Origin: CP2-2F sp034432555
Lineage (GTDB): Bacteria > Chloroflexota > Anaerolineae > Aggregatilineales > UBA2796
Length of the DNA stretch: 64,000 nt
Reading direction: 5' to 3'
Assembly: GCA_034432555.1 (NCBI GenBank)
Contig: DAOUBW010000014.1
Location: 186,001-250,000, forward strand
Both the position numbers and the translations under genes were made by a program. This document shows positions 9,179 through 16,698 of the stretch, one piece after another. Numbering within the stretch: the first letter of the stretch is position 1; every line of letters starts with the position of its first letter. A model generated the notes under the pieces. The model was not told where the DNA came from and did not search any database. It saw only the letters and a list, made by a program, of their open reading frames with translations.

Positions 9179-9826
9179 ATGTCCTTTTTCCTATCCCTTG
9201 CCAAAGGTGATCTGGCTGCCCGCAATATGCTTAAAGAGGCAGTCATTGCACGCTATGCTACGCGCCCATTGCCCTTTGAAGCGTTGGTGCTGACTCTGAC
9301 ACGGCAAGGACGCGCTTTCTTGGGCTTGCCAGTTGCCATCACTACCGAAGTTGCCTACGCGGAGCCTGACCGCTGGCAGCGGCGCGAAACACGCCGTCTC
9401 TTTGGGCTGTCGCTTGGCGCGCAAACCGAGACGCTCGACGGGCAGAGCGATCCGCTGCTGCAAGAGAGCTTGCGCCGCCAGCAGTGGGCATTTCGTGCGC
9501 TGATGCTCACACCGCTAACGCGGGAAGGCGTCACGCTGACTTCGGTTGCCGAACGCGCTTTTCAGGCTGTGCATGATGATCAACCAGAACACACTGCCAC
9601 CCTGTACTTGAATCCTGACTACAGCCTTGCCGCCGTCGAAATTGAGCGCTATCGCCTTGCCGATAAGCGCCGCCTGCCTTACATGCTGCGCCCTGAAGGC
9701 GGCTTTCAAAATATAGAAAGCATGAACCTACCAACACAGATCGCCGAACAGTGGGGCAGTGAACCCAGCACGGTTCACACTGTGCGCGCCGCGCAAATGA
9801 TCGACAAATGGCAGTCCAACCCCTGA
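9179..9826 (+). CDS. Conserved-looking hypothetical protein
   Basis: A 215-residue soluble protein without signal peptide, membrane helix or motif that I recognise. The N-terminus ('LSLAKGDLAARNML') is amphipathic, the middle is rich in Arg/Gln and Leu, and residues about 135-165 form a predicted beta-hairpin ('TLYLNPDYSLAAVEIERY'). Codon use resembles that of its neighbours, and it has its own upstream region of about 180 bases shared with the divergent kinase gene. The stop lies only 22 bases from the stop of the converging EamA transporter. No function can be proposed. Confidence 0.7.
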   Translation: MSFFLSLAKGDLAARNMLKEAVIARYATRPLPFEALVLTLTRQGRAFLGLPVAITTEVAYAEPDRWQRRETRRLFGLSLGAQTETLDGQSDPLLQESLRRQQWAFRALMLTPLTREGVTLTSVAERAFQAVHDDQPEHTATLYLNPDYSLAAVEIERYRLADKRRLPYMLRPEGGFQNIESMNLPTQIAEQWGSEPSTVHTVRAAQMIDKWQSNP

Positions 9827-9847
9827 GCAGGCGTGGCGGATTGTAGC

Positions 9848-10858
9848 CTAATCGCTCGCCACCACTTCCAAGCTCTGATCAGTGGCGAGCGCTTGCTGTC
9901 CGCCTATCGTCACCGAGAGCGTGCCAGCAAAGATCAGCGCACAGCCTGCCAAGCCTAGCAGCGTCAGCACCTCGTTAAGGAACAGCACGCCGAACAGCAC
10001 CGCAAAAGGCGACTCTAGGGCGAAGATCAGCGCGGCGTCGCTGGGCGGCAAAATGCGCTGCGCCCACACTTGCACCATCAGACCGAAGGCGGTTGCCAAA
10101 AGCCCTGTGAAGATCGCCACCAACAGCACGTTGATCGGCAAGGCAGACGGCAGCGGATCGGCAAAGGGCGCCAGTGCCGTGCAAAGCTCGGCAAAGCAGC
10201 CGCGCACCGCCGCCATGATCGGCAGCAAAATGCCGCACAACACCGCAACGGTCAGCGCTTGGGCAAGTGCCAAAAAACGCCAATCGGCACTATGTGGCAT
10301 CTTTCCAATGGCAAGGATGTGTGCAGCATAGGCGAAGGCGCAAATAATCGCCAGCACATCGCCTAACAGCGTGCCGCCCGGCGCGTAGCCAAGCAGCACC
10401 ATGCCCAAGAGCGCTAAAGTGCCGCCCAGCAGCACGCGGCGCGCTATGGGCTGCCGCAGCACCACCAAGCCCAAGAACGGCACAAAGATGACATACAAGC
10501 CTGTGATGAAACCAGCTCGTCCGGCGTCCACAGTGCGAAGGGCAAAGGTCTGGAAGATGTAGCCCGCTGTGAACAGCACGCCGGCACCGATGCCCCATGC
10601 CCACTCGCGGCGCGTAGGCAACACACCGCGCCGCCGCATCGCTATGAGCGCGAACGGCAGTAGGAATAGGGCGGCAATCGTGAAGCGCAGCGTCAGAAAT
10701 GCCAGCACGGGGAAAGTCTGGGTCGCCTCCTTGATCATGAAGAAGGTTGATCCCCAAATGGCGGCAACGCTCAGCAGTGCGCCATCCGCCAGCCAGCGTT
10801 CGCGCTTGCGTTGGCGCAGGCGCAGCAGCAACGTGGTGCGAAAGGTTTTTGTGGTCAT
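9848..10858 (-). CDS. EamA/DMT-family transporter
   Basis: A 336-residue integral membrane protein with ten hydrophobic segments arranged as two tandem EamA repeats. The first repeat contains the family hallmark 'AAIWGSTFFMIKEA' and 'LRFTIAALFLLPFA'; the second contains 'LESPFAVLFGVLFLNE'. Members of the drug/metabolite transporter superfamily export amino acids, nucleosides or other small metabolites by proton exchange, but the substrate cannot be read from sequence. The basic N-terminal 20 residues are probably cytoplasmic. It has convergent orientation with the preceding hypothetical gene and is divergent from the histidine kinase operon. Confidence 0.9.
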   Translation of the reverse strand: MTTKTFRTTLLLRLRQRKRERWLADGALLSVAAIWGSTFFMIKEATQTFPVLAFLTLRFTIAALFLLPFALIAMRRRGVLPTRREWAWGIGAGVLFTAGYIFQTFALRTVDAGRAGFITGLYVIFVPFLGLVVLRQPIARRVLLGGTLALLGMVLLGYAPGGTLLGDVLAIICAFAYAAHILAIGKMPHSADWRFLALAQALTVAVLCGILLPIMAAVRGCFAELCTALAPFADPLPSALPINVLLVAIFTGLLATAFGLMVQVWAQRILPPSDAALIFALESPFAVLFGVLFLNEVLTLLGLAGCALIFAGTLSVTIGGQQALATDQSLEVVASD

Positions 10859-11022
10859 CTTGCTCTTTATCTGTTTGGGAAGGGCGATGTCTGAGCGCCC
10901 ATTGTAGCATAAGTGCGTGCGTTTTGGGGTGCGGGCGGCTTGGCTTGTGCCTGACTTGTCCCTAAATCCCGAAAGCGCTATGCTTATTCAATAGCAATGC
11001 CATGCCGCTTGGGGGAACGTTA

Positions 11023-13008
11023 ATGCCGAACGAACGTATTCTTGTCGTTGATGACTCTGCACCGATTCGTGATTTTATTGCCCATACCGTATTGGCAAAC
11101 GAAGGTTACGACGTGCTGACGGCTGCCGACGGCAAAGAAGGCTTGGTGCTTGCCCAAGATTTGCAGCCCGATCTGATCCTGACCGACTACATGATGCCAA
11201 ACTTGAACGGCTTGGAGATGATCGAGGCGCTGCACGCGGCAAACCTCAGCGCGCCGATCATCCTGATGACGGCGGAAGGCTCTGAGGCGTTGGCGGTGCG
11301 TGCCTTACGTAGCGGCGTCTACGACTATTTGATCAAGCCGATCACGGCAGACGCCCTGATCAACGCCGTGCGCGAGGCACTGCGCCGCCACTGGAAGGAT
11401 CAGATCAAAGAGCGTGTGCCGGCCCATCTGCTCGAATCTAACCGCCGCCTTGAAAAGCGCCTGCGCGAACTCAGCACCTTGATGAACATCGGCACCAGCG
11501 TCACTGCCATGCTGGATTTGCAGCAGGTGCTGAACAGCGTGGTTGAGGCAGCCGTGACCCTCAGCGGTGCGGAAGAAGGCAGCCTGATGCTGGTGGATGA
11601 GCAGAGCGGCGAACTCTATGTGCGCGCTGCCAAAAACTTTGACCAGCAAACGGTGCATACCCTGCGCTTGCCTGTGGAGGATAGCCTTGCTGGTCAGGTC
11701 GTCCGCATTGGCGAGCCGTTGGTCGTTGGCGGCAATGAGGATAAGGTCAAGATCAAAACCAAATTCTTGGTTAAGGGCATTGTCTATGTGCCACTGCGTG
11801 CGCCCAACAAAGTGATCGGCGTGTTGAGCGTGGATAATCGCCTTGAAGCGCGCTCCTTTGAGCCGCACGACGTACAAATTCTCTTGCTATTGGCAGATTT
11901 TGCCGCCGTTGCCGTGCAAAATGCGCGCCTGTACGCCGAGATGATCCGCGAGCGCGATACGCTAGATGCCATCCTGCACGATACCGATGATTACGTGATC
12001 GTGGTTGACTCGAACGACTGCATTTTGTTCTGCAACGCCACAGCGCGCAACGCCTTCAACATCACGCGCACCGATTTTGTCGGGCAGCCACTGCATACCG
12101 TCATCAGCCATCCGGAAGTGTTGGCGCTCTTTGCTAAGGAAGCGCTTAGCGGACGTGGCAGGCGCAGCGAGATCACGCTTGGCGGCGAGAAGTTCCTCAA
12201 CGCGCAGCTCACCATCATCGAGAGCGTTGGGCGTGCTGCCGTGATGCAAGATATTACGCACCTGAAGCAGCTCGACCGCGCCAAGAGCGACTTCGTGGCA
12301 GCCGTTGCCCACGATCTGCGCTCACCGTTGACCGCTGTGCTTGGCTATTCTGAATTGCTGGTGCGCGCTGGCACGCTCAACGAGCAGCAGACGCGCTTTG
12401 TCGAGCAGATCACGGCGAGTGTTCACTCCATCACTGCGCTCATCACCGAACTATTGGAGCTGAGCCGCATTGAGGCAGGCTTCAATGTTGACCTTGAGCC
12501 TGTCGCTATGGAGCGCGTTGTTCGGAAGGCAGTTGATGGCTTGCAGCATCAAAAAACGCAGCGTGGGCATACCCTTACCCTAGATGTCGCACCGAGCCTG
12601 CCAACCTTAGTCGGCAATCCGCTGCGCCTTCAGCAAATGGTGGCAAACTTGGTGGGTAACGCCATCAAATACACGCCCAACAACGGCAATATCAAGGTCA
12701 GCCTGTGGCGCGACTCCGATAACATCGTCTTTCAAGTCTCGGATAGCGGCATTGGCATTCCCGCCGAAGATCAGCCCTTTGTCTTCGATAAATTCTTCCG
12801 CTCCGAGCGCGCCGCCAGCGAATTTGACGGCACAGGCTTAGGGCTTTCCATCGTGAAGGGCGTTGTCGATCAACATCAAGGGCGCATCTGGCTGGAGAGC
12901 CGCGAAGGAATCGGCACAACCTTCACGGTGGTGCTGCCGCTTTCGCCCACCAACCCTGATCCTGACCCGACGCGCCCACGCCGTACCGGCAGCTTGTTGG
13001 CATCCTAA
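11023..13008 (+). CDS. Hybrid sensor: REC-GAF-PAS-histidine kinase
   Basis: A cytoplasmic 661-residue signalling protein. Residues 1-120 are a receiver domain ('ILVVDDSAP', phospho-acceptor Asp55, 'TAEGS', 'IKPI'). A coiled-coil linker precedes a GAF domain at about 150-305, then a PAS domain at about 312-415. The HisKA domain has 'VAHDLRSPL' (His430), and the HATPase domain has 'NLVGNAIKYTPNNG', 'DSGIGIP' and 'GTGLGLSIVKG'. With the receiver first, it is likely to be driven by another kinase and to relay signals inward. I chose ATG at 11023 because GGGGG lies just before it; the upstream in-frame ATG at 11002 lacks such a site. It leads a three-gene unit with the DUF2007 protein and the P1 peptidase. 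Confidence 0.93.
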   Translation: MPNERILVVDDSAPIRDFIAHTVLANEGYDVLTAADGKEGLVLAQDLQPDLILTDYMMPNLNGLEMIEALHAANLSAPIILMTAEGSEALAVRALRSGVYDYLIKPITADALINAVREALRRHWKDQIKERVPAHLLESNRRLEKRLRELSTLMNIGTSVTAMLDLQQVLNSVVEAAVTLSGAEEGSLMLVDEQSGELYVRAAKNFDQQTVHTLRLPVEDSLAGQVVRIGEPLVVGGNEDKVKIKTKFLVKGIVYVPLRAPNKVIGVLSVDNRLEARSFEPHDVQILLLLADFAAVAVQNARLYAEMIRERDTLDAILHDTDDYVIVVDSNDCILFCNATARNAFNITRTDFVGQPLHTVISHPEVLALFAKEALSGRGRRSEITLGGEKFLNAQLTIIESVGRAAVMQDITHLKQLDRAKSDFVAAVAHDLRSPLTAVLGYSELLVRAGTLNEQQTRFVEQITASVHSITALITELLELSRIEAGFNVDLEPVAMERVVRKAVDGLQHQKTQRGHTLTLDVAPSLPTLVGNPLRLQQMVANLVGNAIKYTPNNGNIKVSLWRDSDNIVFQVSDSGIGIPAEDQPFVFDKFFRSERAASEFDGTGLGLSIVKGVVDQHQGRIWLESREGIGTTFTVVLPLSPTNPDPDPTRPRRTGSLLAS

Positions 13009-13010
13009 AC

Positions 13011-13352
13011 ATGAATCATCCCATCCGCCCTGAGGACGACGATGATCCGCACGCCAAACCTGATCGCGCCGTGTGGATGGTGGTGGCAACTGCCAGCTAT
13101 CTAGAGGCAACCATCATCAGCGGACGGCTGGCAAGTTTTGGCATCCCTAGTTATATCCACCGCGAGTCGGTCGGTATCATACTGGGCTTATCCATCGGCT
13201 TGGGCGAGGCTCAGGTGGTGGTGCCAGAGGCATATTATGAAGCAGCGCTCTTAGTGCTTGATCCCGATGATGTGGCAGCACGCTTAAATGACGGGCTGCC
13301 AGATGAGGATTTTTACGAAGATGACGACGATACCCACGGCGACGACCAATGA
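13011..13352 (+). CDS. DUF2007-type putative signal-transducing protein
   Basis: A 113-residue protein beginning two bases after the histidine kinase stop. The central part ('ATASYLEATIISGRLASFGIP', here cut in two at 'EATIIS' and 'GRLASFGIP', and later 'GEAQVVVPEAYYEAALLVL') has the layout of the DUF2007 ferredoxin-like fold. In that layout a strand-helix pair spans two interfaces and ends in a 'VVVP' strand. The C-terminus is a run of acidic residues. The family is thought to take part in signalling, but no biochemical role is established. The end overlaps the next gene by about 30 bases, suggesting coupled expression. Confidence 0.8.
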   Translation: MNHPIRPEDDDDPHAKPDRAVWMVVATASYLEATIISGRLASFGIPSYIHRESVGIILGLSIGLGEAQVVVPEAYYEAALLVLDPDDVAARLNDGLPDEDFYEDDDDTHGDDQ

Positions 13353-14289
13353 AACGCTGACTGCCATTGAAGGCATCCGCGTAGGACACGCCACCGATAC
13401 ACAGGCAGTCACCGGCTGCACCGTGATTTTATGCCCGCCACAGACCGTTGGCGGCGTGGATCAGCGCGGCAGTGCGCCCGGCACCCGCGAAACGGACTTG
13501 CTGCGCCCTTCCAAACTTGTGCAGCACGTCCATGCTGTCGTGTTGGCGGGCGGCAGCGCTTACGGTTTGGCAGCCGCCGATGGCGTTATGCGCTACCTTG
13601 AGGAAAGCGGCATTGGCTACCCAACAGCGGGCGGCGTCGTGCCGATTGTGCCAGCCGCCATCCTGTTCGATCTGGACATTGGGCGCTCGGATCGGCGTCC
13701 CGACGCGGCGATGGGCTATGCCGCCTGCCAAGCGGCAAGCGCCGCGCCCGTGCCACAAGGCAGCTTAGGTGCAGGCACGGGTGCGGTCATCAGCCGCTTG
13801 ATGGGCTTACCGAACGCCACCAAAGGCGGCATTGGCAGTGCAGCCATCCATTTGGGCAACGGCTTGATTGTGGCGGCGCTAATCGCCGTGAATGCTGTGG
13901 GCGATGTGCTGGATGAGCAGAGCAACATCATCGCCGGCGCACATCAGAATGGGCAGTTTTTCGGCGCGCTGAACATGCTGCGAATGCAAAAGAGCACGCC
14001 GCCGCCCACCAACACCGTGATTGGCGTGGTGGCGACCAATGCACGCCTGAGCAAAGAAGATGCCAACTACGTTGCCTCTGCCGCACAGGACGGCTTGGCG
14101 CAGGCAATCCGTCCTGCCCACACGCCCTTCGATGGTGATACGATCTTTGCCTTGGCAACCGGTCAGGTGGAAGCTGCCGCCATGACGGTGAGCGCCTTTG
14201 CCGCCGAAGTGACCGCTGCCGCCATTCGGAATGCGGTGCGCCATGCTGAATCCTTAGGTGGTGTGCCTGCGCTGCGCGATCTGCCCTAA
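13321..14289 (+). CDS. P1-family (DmpA/NylC-like) N-terminal nucleophile hydrolase
   Basis: A 322-residue member of the self-processing P1/S58 peptidase group. Recognisable blocks are 'IRVGHATD', 'GGVDQRGSAPGTRETDLL', 'VLAGGSAYGLAAADG' and 'GTGAVISRLMG', and, just before the likely processing point, 'KGGIGSAA'. In the family, cleavage before a Ser or Thr creates the N-terminal nucleophile. Here the Ser of 'GIGS' is the best candidate, but this is inference. Members hydrolyse beta-peptides, D-amino acid amides or amide oligomers. The upstream in-frame codons to 13288 overlap the DUF2007 gene more deeply, so ATG at 13321 was preferred. It is the last gene of the unit starting at 11023. Confidence 0.9.
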   Translation: MTTIPTATTNETLTAIEGIRVGHATDTQAVTGCTVILCPPQTVGGVDQRGSAPGTRETDLLRPSKLVQHVHAVVLAGGSAYGLAAADGVMRYLEESGIGYPTAGGVVPIVPAAILFDLDIGRSDRRPDAAMGYAACQAASAAPVPQGSLGAGTGAVISRLMGLPNATKGGIGSAAIHLGNGLIVAALIAVNAVGDVLDEQSNIIAGAHQNGQFFGALNMLRMQKSTPPPTNTVIGVVATNARLSKEDANYVASAAQDGLAQAIRPAHTPFDGDTIFALATGQVEAAAMTVSAFAAEVTAAAIRNAVRHAESLGGVPALRDLP

Positions 14290-14301
14290 GCAGGAAATGC
14301 C

Positions 14302-14749
14302 ATGCACCAGAATGAATTTGAGCAAATTCTCTCAGATACAACGAAATATATTGACGGTGATGTTGATATGGAAACCTAACCCTGATCATCCTGCCTTTGA
14401 GTTCAGAGTTGAGATTCTTTCGGAACAGGGTTACCCTCTGTTTCTAAAAGGGAGTTATAATCCCCTAATACCAATGTGTTCTTATGTCATTATTCATCGG
14501 CAAGGTGGGCGCATCTATGCATTAGATGTTGGCAAAGCACACCGTAACCCATCTGGTCAACATATTGGCGAAACGCATAAACACCGTTGGACAGAGCGCT
14601 TTGGTGACCGAGAAGCCTATGAGCCAACAGATATTACAGTTGGTGCGGAAGCACCCCTTTTACTCTGGCAACAGTTTTGCCAAGAGGCAAATCTTAGCCA
14701 CAATGGTATGCTCAGTGAGCCGCCGCCGTGGCAAGAGGAACTTTTCTAA
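14302..14749 (+). pseudogene. Frameshifted small gene resembling DUF6978
   Basis: Translation from ATG at 14302 gives 'MHQNEFEQILSDTTKYIDGD' and stops 78 bases in (TAA at 14377-14379). The next reading frame (+1), joined at about 14363-14370, continues without stop to 14749 with 'HPAFEFRVEILSE', 'GSYNPLIPMCSYVIIH', 'GRIYALDVGKAHRNP' and 'HKHRW'. The two parts fit one continuous protein of about 148 residues of a small family that I believe is DUF6978. One inserted base, or a +1 frameshift, would explain the break. The stop overlaps the next ATG (TAATG). The stretch looks AT-richer than its surroundings, which fits transfer and later decay. Function is unknown; the family often sits beside DUF1828 genes as I recall, which should be checked. 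Confidence 0.6.
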
Positions 14750-15050
14750 TGAGTCTTTGCGAAACGCTTCAAAGTCAGATGGCTGGGTTGTTCACATGCG
14801 AACAGCATGGTGCATACACGCGCATTCGCACACCCTACCTCTACCCTGATGGAGATATTCTCGATTTATTCCTTGCCGAAAAAACGCACAGTTCGTCTTG
14901 CCCTAGGCGAAACGCTACGTTGGCTGCATTTGCAAACACCAAGCAAACGCCTCACCAAAGGCAGAAGAAGATTTCAACTTGCTTGAACCGCACTCCGAAT
15001 TAATTTTCTGGTCTAAGCCGCATGAACTCTTGGCAAAACTGACAGCTTAG
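14749..15050 (+). pseudogene. Frameshifted DUF1828 gene
   Basis: The first 45 residues, including 'AYTRIRTPYLYPDGDILDLF', match the N-terminal half of DUF1828 proteins. The frame then runs into low-complexity sequence. After an A6 run at 14879-14884 the +1 frame reads 'TVRLALGETLRWLHLQTPSK', the expected next block ('LGETLRWL'), until a TGA at about 14978. The third frame from about 14905 codes 'EEDFNLLEPHSELIFW' and stops at 15050. It may be the tail after a second shift, or the end of another gene. DUF1828 proteins are small and of unknown function. At least one frameshift is certain; whether it is decay or a read error cannot be told here. Confidence 0.6.
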
Positions 15051-15118
15051 CCAAGCTGCGCTATACTCTACCCACCCAATAGACTTTTGCCGCCTTCTAA
15101 CACGGGAGAGAAATCACC

Positions 15119-16126
15119 ATGCCCGACCGAGTCGCTTTATATTTGCAGGATGCCCACGAACTGCCTGAGGCAATCGGCTATGTGCAGTATGCTGAAGCAA
15201 ATGGCTTTGAGGCAGTTTGGCAGGCAGAAAGCCGCCTTGTGCGCGATGCCGTTGTGCCGATGGCTGCCTTTGCCGCCACCACGCGCAAGATCAAGGTTGG
15301 CTCTGGCGTCATCAACAACTGGACGCGCAATGCCGCTTTGATCGCCTCCACCTTCCTGACGCTGGACGATCTCGCGCCGAATCGGATCATCTTGGGCATT
15401 GGCGCCTGGTGGAATCCTTTGGCGGCAAACGTCGGCATCAAGCGCGAGAAGCCGCTGCTTGCCATGCGCGAAGTGGTCACGGTGGTGCGCGATCTGCTGG
15501 CGATGAAGCGCGTCACCTTTCAGGGCGAGTATGTGCAGGTGAACGGCATTGAGCTAGATATCGTTCACGGACGGCGCGAGCCGCGCAATGTGCCGATCTA
15601 CATCGGCGCCACCGGCATGAAGATGATGGCGCTGACGGGCGAAATCGCCGACGGCGCGCTGCTGAACTACCTTGTCTCGCCCGCCTATAACACAGAGGCG
15701 ATGGCGGCACTGGAGCAGGGCGCCAAAGTGGCAGGGCGCAGCGTGGACAGCATTGATCGTCCGCAATTGGTGGTTGCCAGCGTAGATCGTGACCGCAAAA
15801 AGGCGCTCGACGGCGCTCGCAAGCTGGTGACGCAGTACCTTGGGCAGCAGCCGCACATTATGAAGGCAAGCGGCGTCAGCCAAGAGCTGCTTGACGAAAT
15901 TGCCCAAGTGCTGACGTGGCCCGCCACCGAAGAACAGATCGAACAGGCGATGGCGCTTGTGCCAGATGACGTGGTGCAGCTCATCACTGCCAGCGGCACG
16001 CCCGAAGAAGTGCGCGCCAAAGTGCGCGAATACGTCGCATCGGGCTGCACTTGTCCGGTGTTATATCCGCTTGGCGATGATGTCAAACTGATGATAGACA
16101 CTTTTGCCAACGGCTATTCACACTAA
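15119..16126 (+). CDS. LLM-class flavin/F420-dependent oxidoreductase
   Basis: A 335-residue TIM-barrel protein of the luciferase-like monooxygenase group. It shows 'AEANGFEAVWQAESRL', 'KVGSGVINNWTRNAALIA', 'GIGAWWNPLA' and 'VPIYIGATGMKMMALTGEIA', which place it with the 5,10-methylene-tetrahydromethanopterin reductase (Mer) and F420-dependent branch. Such enzymes transfer hydride between reduced F420 or FMN and a substrate; the substrate is not predictable. A good ribosome binding site (GGGAGAG) precedes the ATG. It is followed 23 bases later by a thioesterase-type gene. 'GCTCPVLYPL' near the C-terminus is typical of the subgroup that closes the barrel. Confidence 0.9.
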   Translation: MPDRVALYLQDAHELPEAIGYVQYAEANGFEAVWQAESRLVRDAVVPMAAFAATTRKIKVGSGVINNWTRNAALIASTFLTLDDLAPNRIILGIGAWWNPLAANVGIKREKPLLAMREVVTVVRDLLAMKRVTFQGEYVQVNGIELDIVHGRREPRNVPIYIGATGMKMMALTGEIADGALLNYLVSPAYNTEAMAALEQGAKVAGRSVDSIDRPQLVVASVDRDRKKALDGARKLVTQYLGQQPHIMKASGVSQELLDEIAQVLTWPATEEQIEQAMALVPDDVVQLITASGTPEEVRAKVREYVASGCTCPVLYPLGDDVKLMIDTFANGYSH

Positions 16127-16149
16127 AATCAACCCATTCAGGAGTCTCT

Positions 16150-16698
16150 ATGAAGTCTGCTTTTACCTCTGGTGCGCTGGAGCGCGTCGGTGCGCCGGAT
16201 GCCCTACAGCCCAACTCGCGCCATTGTTTCGCCTGCGGTGTTGAAAACGCCGATGGCTTGCGTCTGCGCTTCTTTAACGATGGCAGCACCGCTTGCCGCG
16301 CCGAAGTCGTGCTACACGATCCACATCAGGGCTATCCGGGCATCGCCCATGGTGGCGTGGTAACTGCCATTTTGGATGAGGCGCTTACCCGCGCCGCACT
16401 GGCGGGCGATTTTACGCGGCTGATGTACACAGCGCGCATTGAGGTGCGCTTTCGCCAGCCGGTGCCGCTGCACACCAAGCTCACTGTGCGCGGGCGCGTG
16501 GAGAAGGACCGCGGGCGGATTGTGACCTCTACCGCCGAGATCATCCTTCCCAACGGCACAGTGGCGGCTGAGGCAAACGGCACGCTGGTCGCCGTGCCAG
16601 AGCAGGCATTGAAGGAAATGGATACGCCTGAAGCAGGCTGGCAAGTCTACCCATTAGAAGATGACTCGCCCGCGCCGCACGTTACACAAGGCGCATGA
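16150..16698 (+). CDS. Hotdog-fold thioesterase (PaaI/YbgC-like)
   Basis: A 182-residue protein with one hotdog domain. Conserved features are 'HCFACGVENADGLRLRF' (the N-terminal cysteine-containing loop common in this subgroup), 'GIAHGGVVTAILDE' (active-site loop and helix), and 'ARIEVRFRQPVPLHT' on the central strand. Such enzymes cleave acyl-CoA thioesters; the acyl group is unknown. CAGGAG precedes the ATG at a good distance. Its TGA overlaps the ATG of the following GT-C membrane protein by four bases, so the two are co-translated. Confidence 0.88.
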   Translation: MKSAFTSGALERVGAPDALQPNSRHCFACGVENADGLRLRFFNDGSTACRAEVVLHDPHQGYPGIAHGGVVTAILDEALTRAALAGDFTRLMYTARIEVRFRQPVPLHTKLTVRGRVEKDRGRIVTSTAEIILPNGTVAAEANGTLVAVPEQALKEMDTPEAGWQVYPLEDDSPAPHVTQGA

